From Notospermus geniculatus (lineage: Eukaryota; Nemertea; Pilidiophora; Heteronemertea; Lineidae), in the NCBI GenBank assembly GCA_002633025.1, contig NMRB01000618.1, forward strand, positions 188,318-252,317: a stretch of 64,000 nucleotides of DNA, read 5' to 3'. Every line of letters begins with the position of its first letter. Position 1 is the first letter of the stretch. The notes under the pieces are model-generated. The model was not told the origin of the DNA and did not search any database. It saw only the letters and a program-made list of their open reading frames with translations. Positions 11,131-20,961 of the stretch are shown piece by piece. Both the position numbers and the translations under genes were made by a program.

Positions 11131-11784
11131 AGACGCTTTACCGTGACTTCCGTGGTGAAAAGAGGAAGTGGATCGAATGTGGCGCAACCGCACAACTGCT
11201 CGCTGAGCATGGTGGGAATCTGGGAATCGTGGTCGCGCTGCAGCGTGATATCACGGGGCAGTTGAAGTCAACGTTTACAATGGTTTACTTGTGGAGATTA
11301 CAACAACAATCGCGGCTAACCGAGGCCAACCGAAGATAAGAGACTTTAGCACGTCTGATTTCAAAAAAGCGTCAAGCGTTTTAAACTGAAAAGCGTCATT
11401 TTGAAATGACCTGTCCAAATGCAATTTCTATCATCTTATCTACATACCTGAACTGAATTTCAAGCTCTGCAGGCGTTTGTGGCGCCGAAAATGGCATATA
11501 ATGCAGGTAGGCATGGCAGGCGTGCCATTACGGCTGTCGAGGTAAATTTCGGTCTAAAATTGCCTGTAAAATCTTTAAACGTGGGTATGACACAGTGAAT
11601 TCTTGCTTGTTCATTGACAAAAATTGTATAAGTTTACGGTGAGAAGTTTCCGTCCCCTCCACGCAGGATTGTAGGCGTTTTCTGCAAAAACAAATATTGT
11701 ATTTTGTACAGTCATTGCGCGGTTTGGCGCGACAAAGTCACGTGCACGTATCAACCACGGTACCGCGTGACGGCCCAGTCTGGT
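11131..11784. other. Unassigned sequence
   Basis: No recognisable gene. The 5' part still resembles the preceding repeat; the remainder shows no repeats or conserved reading frame that I can identify. Confidence 0.35.
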
Positions 11785-11985
11785 TATGTTACCTGGGGGC
11801 AACTCACATTTCCAGGTCTGTAGCTCCTGCAGGAACAAAGTTACAGGTGTGACAGACTGAACAGACAGACGGACACCAGACAGACAGACGGACACACCCA
11901 GACACACAGACAGACAGAAAGACAGACACTATGACAAAACACAATATGGTTTCCGATCTTGAGATTGGAAACCATAATCACTTCG
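11785..11985 (+). repeat. Microsatellite-plus-hairpin repeat end, copy 2
   Basis: Same module order as 9895-10062: CATTTCCAGGTCTGTAGCTC, AACAAAGTTACAGGTGTGAC, a (CAGA)n microsatellite, ACACAATATGG, then a near-perfect hairpin TGGTTTCCGATCTTGAGATT / GGAAACCATAAT. The copies share no flank beyond the hairpin, so the hairpin marks the element's right end. Confidence 0.75.
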
Positions 11986-12503
11986 TTGTTTAAAACGTCC
12001 CCTGCATAGATTATCGTAATGCGCCCTCATTATGATTTCGCGTTTTCATTGGTTAGAATCTGCTGTGTAAGCAGTACTAAAACTAAGAAATATTGTTTGC
12101 TTGCAGTTACTGTGCAAATAGTCACGGCGTTTTGAATAATCCCAGAGTCGGCCAATTCATAGAAGATACTCACCTTCTCTTTATTATTTTTTGAGACGAT
12201 AATGATAGTCCGTAGCTGTGTCAAAAACAGAGAAAAAATACACATTGTTCTAATGTGTTAATCCCTTTGTACGTCACATTCACATTGTTTCGGTCTTGTT
12301 CTCTGGCTTTAGCATAATACTTCAGGCGGGATTGCAGTAACCTGCAGGCATTTGTGACTTGCAGAAGTGCGTCACATAGCTTTTGCATGTACTGAATCAG
12401 CGTAATTTCTATAACAACTGTCACACATACAAGTAGCATCCAACCGTAGACATGTGCCAATTGCGACGACGTATCAAGTGGAAGGCAATGTTTGAAAAGA
12501 TGA

Positions 12504-12830
12504 CTACAAGTATGCCAAGAATGTTTTTTGTGACACTGGAACGGATTCTTTTAACCGCCCGTTGTATTCACAACGACGATATATTGCATGATATATGACA
12601 TCCACATTAGCATCATTTAGGACGTCTGAATGCAAAAATATCTTGATACATTCGACTTTAGATCGGACGTAACTGACGAGTGTGGTGTAGAATATCACGT
12701 CGTTTGAAGACTTGTGAAAGGTAAAACCTGGAGAAGGCGTTGGGTTTGAATTTACGTTAGCTGTAATTTTGTGGCCGTTCATCACGACATGAGTTTTTTT
12801 TTGTTCCTGGTAGTCAGCGATATTTCTCAA
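12504..12830 (-). pseudogene. Unidentified minus-strand frame shared by both duplicated copies
   Basis: Reads NIADYQEQKKTHVVMNGHKI, NSNPTPSPGFTFHKSSNDVI, FYTTLVSYVRSKVECIKIFL and HSDVLNDANVDVIYHAIYRR. The second copy (29550-29860) keeps FYTTLVSYVRSKVECIKIFL and HSDVLNDA with a few substitutions and frame changes. I do not recognise the family. Conservation may only reflect a recent duplication. A second open frame downstream on the same strand (12221-12460, containing LLVCVTVVIEITL and a run of charged residues) could be a following exon, but no clean splice pair was found. Because copy 2 carries indels, at least one copy is non-functional. Confidence 0.3.
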
Positions 12831-13346
12831 CCTCTCTACTTTCAGTTAGAATTTCCGAACTCGAAATCGAAACGGATATGATGGGCGGTGCACTAAACAG
12901 AGCAAAGAGTCTGTTATAAGCACCAAAAATGAGCCAACTACCATCATAGCAGGTGAGTTGCTGATCTTGGAGGCACATCTACCGATTCAGGCGACCAATA
13001 CTGCTGGCTGAGTTCTTAAAAAGGGGCTGTCTTTCGACCACTTCTATTTTGTCTCTATATCAAGCCATTGGTTGATGTCACAAACCTGCAACTACTGCAT
13101 CATGTGCATTAGACACGGCTATGCGGATGACACATTATATTTCATCTGAATATAACATGCAGTTTCCATAGTGGGCAGATGATATTTGGTGCCTTGTATT
13201 AATTAATTACCGGGGGGTACTTGTATCAATTAAATATCAATTAATTACGGCAAAGATTTCAAGTAGACCTACGTCAAACCGTCCTTAACTCGCGACGATA
13301 TTGACAAGAACGTGCTAAAACATGAAATGCCAGTGAGTCCACTCGC

Positions 13347-13748
13347 TTAAAGCGAATGGCTCGCGGGGTTTGTTTACATTTTTGGTGGTACCTTCCATAG
13401 AGAGTGAATCTAGCCTCCAGACAAAGCCGTGCTCCAGGCATATGCAACACCTGTGCAAATATGCGAATGTAAACACTGGGGACGAAGGTTCCATTAAAAA
13501 ATTGTTAAAATGGGTTAATGACGTTTTCAAATTCAGTAGGTCAAGATGTACATTTTGTACTACATGTATTCCCATTGATTTTGAAGCGGCAGATTTTGCA
13601 GAATGCGCCTCCGAAGTTTGGCTGTCTAATGCATTTCCAATTAAAAGTAAAACCCTTCTTTTGCCTTTTTCTCAAAATGGTGTCGAAATTGATATCGATG
13701 ACCAACTGTCATGGCGCCACAACAAACCCCGCGAGCCATTCGCTTTAA
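13347..13748. mobile_element. TTAA-flanked MITE with empty site in paralogue
   Basis: Perfect 24-bp terminal inverted repeats start AGCGAATGGCTCGCGGGG and are flanked on each side by TTAA. The paralogous locus at 30353-30366 reads CTCACTTAATTCACTTG, the uninterrupted target with a single TTAA. This fits a piggyBac-type or other TTAA-targeting, non-autonomous element of 394 bp. The 169-codon ORF spanning it is a by-product of the insertion and not a gene. Confidence 0.9.
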
Positions 13749-13829
13749 TTCACTTGAAATACGGTCTATGTACCGAGTTTTCAGACGTGGTTCGGATAAC
13801 TGGCATCGCAACACATTTCCTAACAATAC

Positions 13830-14006
13830 GAGCGGTCAGTGAGTTGACCAATAGATGTCACTACGGCTCAATTCATTGAATACAGCGGACCCCTTCATTC
13901 TTGATCGAGGACTAATCACGTGGATTTTCCGGTGTATTGGTCATGATGGTCCGCTAGAACTTTGCTGTCATCTTTTGGCAATCCGCGCGGCTGACTGTTC
14001 CTATTA
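13830..14006. mobile_element. Short TIR element, AATAGGAGC family, copy 1
   Basis: The body (GTGAGTTGACCAATAGATGT ... GCGCGGCTGACTGTTCCTAT) matches 50282-50456. Ends are inverted: about ATACGAGCGGTCAG at the left, and AATAGGAACAGTCAGC when the right end is complemented. The segment is absent from the paralogous block near 30455, where CCCAAAAATTAACCG is continuous. Confidence 0.75.
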
Positions 14007-14324
14007 ACCGTATGACAAAAGCAAAATACATTGAAAAATTGTATCAACTTACAGGTCGTATACTGGTTTTGGGCCTACTCGATGTATAGGGTGTCTCAAA
14101 AAAGTGTACCCAAAAGTATTTCAACAGCACAAATAAACCAATCAGTATTTTCAGACATTTTCTGCATGATCATCTAGCCGAAGGATGTAAGTTTTCTCCC
14201 CAATGCGCAGTTTTTAGTTCAGTCTTTCCTTTTTCAAGTTTTAACCCTTTACTTTTTACACCAGATACCTAAAATAGAAGCACAAAATAACGACACACAA
14301 AATGATGGTAAACATAAAGTCGTC

Positions 14325-14435
14325 TCCAGATCTTGCAAATTTTCGACCCCAACCGGCGTCTTCCTCAGGCACTTTCTCAGGCAAAGAAAAGTGCCTGAGG
14401 AAGACCCCAGTTGGGCTCGAAAATTTGCAAGTTCT
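14325..14435. repeat. Foldback, GTCGAAAATTTGCAA family
   Basis: The arms are TTGCAAATTTTCGACCCCAA ... CTTCCTCAGGCAC and their complement. A second copy is at 25777-25890 inside another element. Confidence 0.8.
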
Positions 14436-14559
14436 ACTATATACGGCTTTAAGTTTACTATTAATTTTACACCACATGATCACTGTAACCTCCTCGTCTT
14501 CCGATCAGAGCCTGCATCCGTACTGCTACATTGTTCATCACATTTGGGAATTTTTCCGG

Positions 14560-14914
14560 TGGAATGTTCTGGACGGGGCAATGAGATCGGAATGAGGACA
14601 CAGTGGTTTCAACAAGATGAAGCACCACCACACACAGCAATGGCCACAGAGTCATGCCACACGAGAATTCCTACGAACGTAGTTTCCTGAACGTCAGATC
14701 TCTCTGTATGAAGACATTGAGTGGCCTCCCTGTTCATAAGATTGACGCCCGAGACTTCCTTCTCTGGGGCTATTTGAAGGAACGTATTTATGCAAATCCC
14801 AAGCCAAGAGACCTAGAACAACTTAAGGTGAACATCCGAAGAGAAATCCAGAACATTCCACCGGAAACATTCCCAGATGTGATGAACAATGTAGCAGTAA
14901 GAATGAGGTTGTGA
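14560..14914 (+). pseudogene. Broken Tc1/mariner transposase
   Basis: One frame gives QWFQQDEAPPHTA, where the second catalytic Asp of the DDE/D triad normally sits (QQDxAPxHxA). After a frameshift another frame gives DFLLWGYLKERIYANPKPRD and LEQLKVNIRREIQNIPPETF, the region of the third catalytic Asp and the C-terminal tail of mariner-type transposases (WPPRSPDLTPLDFFLWGYLK-like). The N-terminal DNA-binding domain and first Asp are absent or unrecognisable, and the SPDL motif is corrupted. It cannot encode an active enzyme. It lies within matching TIRs, so it is the remnant of this element's own transposase. Confidence 0.8.
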
Positions 14915-14942
14915 GACGGGAGGTTACATTGATCATGTGATG

Positions 14943-15840
14943 TAATGAAATGGTCCATGGACCATGTGCTCACTCGTTTGCACATACAGTGTAATGACAG
15001 AGAGAGGTACATGTCAGTTATGAGCAATCTGGGTCAAGTCATTCCCAAGTTGCAGGACTTCAATGATTGTTGGGTTATGCCGCCTGGCGGCCGTACTGGA
15101 TGTCCGATCGGGCCGAAACTTCACATGCACATAAAGGTCATCTAAAGGGAGCCGCATAGCACATTTGAGCGCTCTGGGGGCAAGTCGTTCCTGAGTTATA
15201 GCACATTTGATGATTTTCAGGTTACGCCACCTGGCTACCATATTGGAAGTTTAATCAGGCCGAAATTTGACGTGCTTGTAAGGTCACCTAGAGGGAGGTA
15301 AATATCAAGTTCCAGAACTCTGGGTCAAGGCGTTCCTGAGTTATAGCTCTTGGTCGATTTTCACGTTACGCCACCTGGCGGCCATATTGGATGTCCGATC
15401 GAACCGAAACTCGGTAGTTTTGAAGGTACCCCTCTAATACATGTTTATGCAAGATATGAAGATGCTCGGTGAAATAATGAAGACCTGTGGCAGGTTCGTC
15501 ACTTTTATCGAACTTTGACCTCTGTGACCTTGAAAAGTAGGTCAAATCCAAAACCCGTTATATATGTTATGTATCGTAATTAGATACACCTATGATAAAA
15601 ATTTGGAGACGATCCAGTCATTAGTTCAGGAGTTATTGCACTTTTTGTGTTTTTGGTTTTGGCCACCTGGAGGCCAAGCCAAGAATCGAATCGGACCGAA
15701 ACTTATTGTCATAGGTCATCTGACCTAGGGGTATATATGTACCAAGTTTCAGATCAATAGCTGCAGCGGTTACGAAACATGCCCTGCTAACGGACAACGA
15801 CGGACGCCGCAGGACGGTAAAAGCTCACGAGTGAGCTAAA
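14943..15840 (-). repeat. GCTCAC modular repeat, reversed copy nested in the mariner element
   Basis: On the minus strand it begins TTTTAGCTCACTCGTGAGCT, passes CCGTCCTGCGGCGTCCGTCG, then ATAACTCCTGAACTAATGAC, then two to three roughly 130-bp units (GGCCGCCAGGTGGCGTAAC), and ends GTGAGCACATGGTCCATGG. Same architecture as the plus-strand copies at 48736, 52448 and 57018. Confidence 0.85.
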
Positions 15841-16151
15841 AAGTAAAGGGTCAAAACATCAAAAAGGAAAGACTGAACTAAAAACTGCGCATTGGGGAAA
15901 AAACTTACATCCTTCGGCTAGATGATCATGCAGAAAATGTCTGCAAATATTGATTGGTTTATCTGTGCTGTTGAAACACTTTTGGGTACATTTTTTTGAG
16001 ACACCCGTATATCAAAATGCTCAACTGGTCGAGCTAACAATAACGTGCAATAACAAACTTTGAAGAAAAGGAAAAGATATTGATAAAAGATTTTACCTTC
16101 ATTAATTTGGGGGCGATCTGCTTCTGAAAACAAACACAATAATTGCAACAT

Positions 16152-16449
16152 ATATCGGGTGTCCCAAAAAAGTGGAAACTTTTTGTCTCGCAATATCTCA
16201 CTACTCCATCCTCTACTACCACCATTCTCAGCCGTTTCTTCCATCCTGAAATCCTCTTACGAATTTCGACTAATAAAATTTCTTCCCAAGAAACCATGAT
16301 CCTCTCGTTGATTTTTTTATTTCCACCGCGATACACCTTTTCTTTGGGAGAGTCCCATATCGAATAGTCCAAGGGGTTGCAATCAGGACTTCGAGGAGGC
16401 CTGTGATAAACTCTGGAGTGCCCATCTCCAAGTAGGCCTGTATCACACA
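16152..16449 (-). pseudogene. Mariner-like transposase C-terminus (second family)
   Basis: The minus-strand frame gives YHRPPRSPDCNPLDYSIWDS, EKVYRGGNKKINERI and WEEILLVEIRKRISGWKKRL. PPRSPDxNPLDY carries the third catalytic Asp of a mariner-type DD(D/E) enzyme. The frame ends at a terminus-like sequence, ATATCGGGTGTCCCAAAAAA, so the 3' end of the element is intact. The 5' part is cut off by a LINE tail at 16449. A sister copy in opposite orientation lies at 19092-19394. Confidence 0.8.
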
Positions 16450-16637
16450 CTGGTAATAATAATAATACTAATAATAATAATAAAAGATATTTATATAGCG
16501 CCTCTATTAAAATGAATTGTCAGTGGCGCTTCACAATAAATAAGAAGAGACGAATCAGAAATATTGTCTAAAAAGATAAGTTTTTAAATTGGATTTAAAA
16601 GCCTCAAAAGATTGAATATTTCTTTAAAAGAGAGGTT
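16449..16637 (-). repeat. L2/CR1-type LINE 3' end with (TTA)n tail
   Basis: Near-identical to 18217-18379 (ATATTTATATAGCGCCTCTA, GTCAGTGGCGCTTCACAATA, TTTTTAAATTGGATTTAAAA). On the minus strand it ends in a TTATTATTA tail as this LINE class does. The two copies bracket the N gap. Confidence 0.8.
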
Positions 16638-16639
16638 TG

Positions 16640-16830
16640 ATGGGGATTTGGCCTAGTGGTTTAAGGCGTGTGCCCCTGAGTGCTGGCGATTGATGCCATA
16701 TGCGAGGGTTCGTGGGTTCGATTCTGGTAGGAAGCAATGTCTTTCACCTTGGAAACCCTATTTCTATTTCACATTCTTTACTTGTATCTCCTCTATTTGT
16801 GACCCTGTATAACACTAGAGGCCTGGCGGC
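16640..16830 (+). repeat. tRNA-derived SINE
   Basis: Box A TTTGGCCTAGTGGTTTAAGG and box B GTGGGTTCGATTCTGG bracket a long variable-arm-like segment, as in a tRNA-Leu/Ser-derived head. The body (GTCTTTCACCTTGGAAACCC) is shared with the fragment at 3778-3885. Confidence 0.75.
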
Positions 16831-17019
16831 CTTGAAGCTACGCTGGAGATGCTGCACACTAATTGGGCTGTCCTCCGTTCCTTGCTCTACAGATCAATTA
16901 GGCCTAAACCTGGTGCTTGTATTTGTACCGGTAACCATTAGCTTTATAATTATAGTGATAAAGTACAGACGGAACGGCCTACCAAGGCCTACTGGGCAGG
17001 TGACTGAATGTTGGTTAAC

Positions 17020-17241
17020 TTAAAGGGCCTCTAGAGGCAGCCTGCTATTAGGCTACTATCAGTGCTGCAACTATACAACAGGTGGTGGTAGTAACCATGA
17101 ACTCATGAATTGTGGATCAAATGTTGACAGTGACGAAATTTTACTTCATACATGATTCCCAAGTTGCATCCTCATGCCACCAATTCTGTGTTAGTAATCA
17201 TATCAGTACGCATTAAAAGGCTGCCTTTAGAGCCCCTTTAA
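17020..17241. mobile_element. TTAA-flanked MITE (AAAGGGCCTCTAGAGG family)
   Basis: TTAA plus AGGGCCTCTAGAGGCAGCC at the left and GGCTGCCTTTAGAGCCCCTT plus TTAA at the right. Related complete or partial copies occur at 51733-52374, 52371-52440 and 53920-54035. Confidence 0.85.
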
Positions 17242-17401
17242 GAAAAAACATACCGGTAACCAACCTTTGACAATGCATGCATTGACTGGTACAGGTGTAA
17301 TGTATGAGAATGCCCCCATATGACGAGGCCCGCTTTATTGTGTGGCAGGCACTCAAATACAGAGCGACATGTTTATCCCCATTGTCATGTCGCGGCTTAT
17401 T

Positions 17402-18216
17402 NNNNNNNNNNNNNNNNNNNNNNNNNNNNNNNNNNNNNNNNNNNNNNNNNNNNNNNNNNNNNNNNNNNNNNNNNNNNNNNNNNNNNNNNNNNNNNNNNNN
17501 NNNNNNNNNNNNNNNNNNNNNNNNNNNNNNNNNNNNNNNNNNNNNNNNNNNNNNNNNNNNNNNNNNNNNNNNNNNNNNNNNNNNNNNNNNNNNNNNNNNN
17601 NNNNNNNNNNNNNNNNNNNNNNNNNNNNNNNNNNNNNNNNNNNNNNNNNNNNNNNNNNNNNNNNNNNNNNNNNNNNNNNNNNNNNNNNNNNNNNNNNNNN
17701 NNNNNNNNNNNNNNNNNNNNNNNNNNNNNNNNNNNNNNNNNNNNNNNNNNNNNNNNNNNNNNNNNNNNNNNNNNNNNNNNNNNNNNNNNNNNNNNNNNNN
17801 NNNNNNNNNNNNNNNNNNNNNNNNNNNNNNNNNNNNNNNNNNNNNNNNNNNNNNNNNNNNNNNNNNNNNNNNNNNNNNNNNNNNNNNNNNNNNNNNNNNN
17901 NNNNNNNNNNNNNNNNNNNNNNNNNNNNNNNNNNNNNNNNNNNNNNNNNNNNNNNNNNNNNNNNNNNNNNNNNNNNNNNNNNNNNNNNNNNNNNNNNNNN
18001 NNNNNNNNNNNNNNNNNNNNNNNNNNNNNNNNNNNNNNNNNNNNNNNNNNNNNNNNNNNNNNNNNNNNNNNNNNNNNNNNNNNNNNNNNNNNNNNNNNNN
18101 NNNNNNNNNNNNNNNNNNNNNNNNNNNNNNNNNNNNNNNNNNNNNNNNNNNNNNNNNNNNNNNNNNNNNNNNNNNNNNNNNNNNNNNNNNNNNNNNNNNN
18201 NNNNNNNNNNNNNNNN
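17402..18216. other. Assembly gap (N run)
   Basis: 815 undetermined bases. The open frames spanning it are artefacts. It falls between two near-identical LINE 3' ends, a likely cause of assembly failure. Confidence 1.
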
Positions 18217-18721
18217 AATAATAATAAAAGATATTTATATAGCGCCTCTATTAAAATGAATTGTCAGTGGCGCTTCACAATAAATAAGAAGAGACGAATC
18301 AAAAATATTGTCTAAAAAGATAAGTTTTTAAATTGGATTTAAAAGCCTCAAAAGATTGAATATTTCTTAAAAAGAGAGGCATGGCATTCCAGAGCCTCGG
18401 GGCACAAACCGTGAATGCCCTCTCCCCTGCAGACTTCTTCTTCGGTAACCTCCAGTCAAGGACAATGCAGTCAGAGCTCCTTGTGTGCCTGCTGGAAGTT
18501 TTAACAGGTAATGAGAGGTACCCAGGACCTGAGCCCCGAACAGCCTGGAACGCCATAGTTAGGATTTTAAATATAATCCTAGCTTCCTCAGGAAGCCAAT
18601 GAAGGCTTTTTAGCACTGGTGTGATATGTTCTTGACGTTTTGTGTTGGTGAGGAACCTGGCTGTCTGATTTTGCAGTTTCTGTAAACGGTTTATTTCATA
18701 AGATGGTAAACCAAAGAGCAA
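18217..18721 (-). pseudogene. L2/CR1-type LINE RT C-terminus and 3' UTR
   Basis: The minus-strand frame 18299-18721 (about 140 codons) reads INRLQKLQNQTARFLTNTKR, HITPVLKSLHWLPEEARIIF, CAPRLWNAMPLFLRNIQSFE and FKSNLKTYLFRQYF. This is the typical QN-AR...ITP-LKSLHWLP...PRLWN-P...FKS-LKTYLF ending of L2/CR1-like reverse transcriptases. The stop is followed by the 3' UTR and (TTA)n tail at 18217-18298. The terminal frame is open, but the element is truncated at 18721, where a MITE begins, so the polymerase core is absent. Confidence 0.9.
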
Positions 18722-18735
18722 TACATTGCAGAAAT

Positions 18736-19091
18736 TGGTATGGGATGGGGCTCCACTGATTGACAGATGATAGTGTCTGTATGCATTAGAGACAGGCCGG
18801 CATTTTCAACATGCCATTTTTAATTGAGTAGTGCATCAAGAATACACAGTGGATATTTTTGAATTTTTTACAGTAGATTCAAAACATCACCGTCTTAGGA
18901 GATGCAACATTTTATTAAATTCAATTGGAGGAAAAGTGAGTTATGCCTAGATAAAATTGTTCCACGTTTTGGCATGTTGAAAAATGCAGCGTTAGAAATG
19001 TCAGAATTTCTTCACCTGACAAGTTGATGATGCCGGCCTGCCTGCATACGACACTATCATTAGTTAATCAGTGGGGCCCCCTCCCATACCA
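18736..19091. mobile_element. TIR MITE between LINE and transposase fragments
   Basis: Left GGTATGGGATGGGGCTCCAC and inner GATAGTGTCTGTATGCAT pair with right GTGGGGCCCCCTCCCATACC and ATGCCGGCCTGCCTGCAT. The inverted arms are about 65 bp with a few indels. Confidence 0.75.
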
Positions 19092-19394
19092 GTCATGTGA
19101 CCAAGCCTACTTGGAGGTGGCGACTGCAGAGTTTATCACGAAAGATGAGTCCTGAGTCCTCAAAGTCCTGAGTGCAACCCCATGGACTACTCGATATGGG
19201 ACTCTCTCAAAGAAAAGCTGTATCGCGGATGAAATTTTACAAAATTCAAAGAGGAGGAGTTAAAAGACAAGATCCTAGATTCATGGGAAGAAATTTCATT
19301 AGTCGAAATTCGTAAGAGCATTTCAGGGTGGAAGAAACGGCTGAAAATGGTGGAGGAAGAGGGTGGAGGACACATCGAACATACGTTGAAATAG
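19092..19394 (+). pseudogene. Mariner-like transposase C-terminus, second copy
   Basis: The plus frame gives CNPMDYSIWDSLKEKLYRG, then a stop, then KFKEEELKDKILDSWEEISL and VEIRKSISGWKKRLKMVEEE. It aligns residue for residue with the minus-strand copy at 16152-16449. The in-frame stop and missing N-terminus make it a pseudogene. Confidence 0.8.
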
Positions 19395-19399
19395 GTAAT

Positions 19400-20200
19400 T
19401 TTCTCTAATATTGTATTTTTTTACATGCAATTTTGATTTGGACAGTATGCACATGAATTATATCGGATACATTTGATGTTTGCACGACTTGCTGACGATA
19501 TGCTGTTTTTATACGTTGTATTGTATTTCATTGTGCATGGTGTACTCAAAACGGGATGCGTTAATTAGAACTGTTGGCAAAGAGATTCTTCATGAAGCAA
19601 TCGGCATTAGCTTAGTGAGAGATCCCTGTACTAAGTTATAGAATGATTTTTAAAGATAGCCTTTACTGTCAAAAACAACGGCATGAAACTTTGATATCAG
19701 CGAACACATGGATTTACAGCCTATTGTAAGTTCATTCTAGGTATAAAGAGGAAGGGCCTGGCTTTGACGGAATGGTTATTACCACTTGTTACCGCTTGGT
19801 GTCAGCAGCGCATGGGACCTCACAGCTCATTAAAATTCAGAATAAATTCCTCTAGAAACAGTCGTCGTGAATTAGTTGCGTCACGCATGACGTACGTTAC
19901 ATGTGCGATGCCACGTCTGTGAAGCAACTAATTAGCAAACAGTGCACTAATTATGAATCGCAATGAACTCATTACTAGTAATTCATACCGGGGGCATAGA
20001 ATGACAAGAGCCTGATATGATGCAGGGTATTCATCTTCCTGCGGTTCCAAAATTTGCAGAAACAGCACTGAATAAGTGAAAAATGTCACCTCCGAGACCG
20101 TGGAATTGCCCACGCGGCAGGCTGGGACTGGGCCAGCGTCACACTGAAGGTTAAGCTGTTCTTCATGCTGCATCCCTAACACACGAGTTTCCAATGAACC
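19400..20200. other. Intron-like or intergenic sequence
   Basis: No convincing gene. It lies just downstream (on the minus strand) of the LamG-like exon and could be its intron. Confidence 0.4.
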
Positions 20201-20203
20201 TAC

Positions 20204-20769
20204 CATGGATCTTAAGGATTTCCCTTGAGTCCATTGCGTATGGGAAGATCATTAATTTTGCGATTTCTCCTGTGAAGTAGCTTACTCGGAATTTTTGCAT
20301 AGTTCGGGGTTTATTATCCCAATGCCCGATGATCGTTCGAAATCCAAAAAAGGTTCTCTCAATGAATTTTGCCAGATGATGCTGTTGTTTGATCCCATTA
20401 ACGTATATTGATATCATATCCCTTGTACCTGACCTGGCTCCCCGAAATTTGGTCACGGCAATAGCATTCCAGTCTCTTCGCCATTTCACGTCAGCCACAT
20501 ATACGTCTCGCTTTCCAAACCGGTTATTTGTTACAATTGATAATCTATTATCTGGTAAAATCTGAATATTAAGCTCATGTATTTTTGTCGTCGAAATAAA
20601 TAGTGTCATATATCTATAGAAACAGGGGAAGTGAACAAACAGTGATACTGTCACCCCCTGGTTTTGAAGGAAACTCGTTAAGGGCAGTGTAACGTAAGCA
20701 GTTTCGTCGTTAAAAGATAAAACTTTTCCAAATCTGATTGATTTCACGTAAGTTGCATTCCCGTGTATA
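20204..20769 (-). CDS. LamG/ConA-like domain exon
   Basis: The minus-strand exon runs from acceptor TCACGTTCAAAG to donor CATG|GTAGGT. It encodes KSIRFGKVLSFNDETAYVTL near the start, VTVSLFVHFPCF, then DWNAIAVTKFRGARSGTRDM, ISIYVNGIKQQHHLAKF, RTIIGHWDNKP and, at the end, FTGEIAKLMIFPYAMDSREI. The pattern (buried strand, D-W--IAVT, I-IYVNG, I-G and GEIAKLMIF--A) is that of a laminin-G/concanavalin-like jelly roll of about 190 residues, used for carbohydrate or protein binding outside the cell. No signal peptide or membrane segment is in this exon. It ends in phase 1, like the other exons of the two mosaic genes here. A link to the minus-strand exons at 4.6-6.0 kb would need a roughly 14 kb repeat-filled intron, which is possible but unproven. 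Confidence 0.6.
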
Positions 20770-20961
20770 CTTTGAACGTGAAAGAAAATGAATGCACATT
20801 TACCAATAATTATGGTCGATCAAAGAAGGCTCGTATCTTCTTCCTTCACACAATCAACCAAAAGGATGCAGGGGGCGTTGTCATCTTGAAATTCGCCAAT
20901 CCTTTGGTCAAATATTTTACAATACTAACGACGCGTTCCATCTGCTGCAGCTACTGAGGCT

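Larger units (their letters stand above)
14087..16009 (+). mobile_element. Tc1/mariner-like element with about 165-bp TIRs
   Basis: The ends are GGGTGTCTCAAAAAAGTGTA and TACATTTTTTTGAGACACCC, and inverted similarity continues about 165 bp (AAACTGCGCATTGGGGA, CTTACATCCTTCGGCTAGAT). TATA/GTATA flank the element. The paralogous locus near 30545 reads CCTGATATATATCAAAATGC without it, which supports TA-targeted insertion. Inside are a foldback (14325-14435), a broken transposase (14560-14914) and a reversed copy of the GCTCAC repeat (14943-15840). Confidence 0.85.
12128..16140 (+). repeat. Dispersed duplicated block, copy 1 (with three insertions)
   Basis: Matches 29090-30685 in the same orientation over its whole length, starting at GTCGGCCAATTCATAGAAGA and ending around GATCTGCTTCTGAAAACAAA. 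Relative to copy 2 it carries extra segments at 13347-13748, about 13830-14006 and 14087-16009, each with transposon-like ends. The block contains a degenerate RT fragment (ATGCGGATGACAC encodes YADDT, about 13030-13140) and a minus-strand open frame (12504-12830) present in both copies. Whether the block is itself a mobile element or a segmental duplication is unresolved. Confidence 0.8.

Noticed and set aside
10909-11265. 118-codon ORF
   Set aside because: It is part of the tandemly duplicated AGGTCA-rich repeat; the sister copy does not keep the frame.
13370-13879. 169-codon plus-strand ORF
   Set aside because: It lies inside the TTAA MITE and ends in its flank; the paralogous locus lacks the sequence.
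17304-18315. Three open frames over 300 codons
   Set aside because: They run through the N gap and are made almost entirely of unknown residues.
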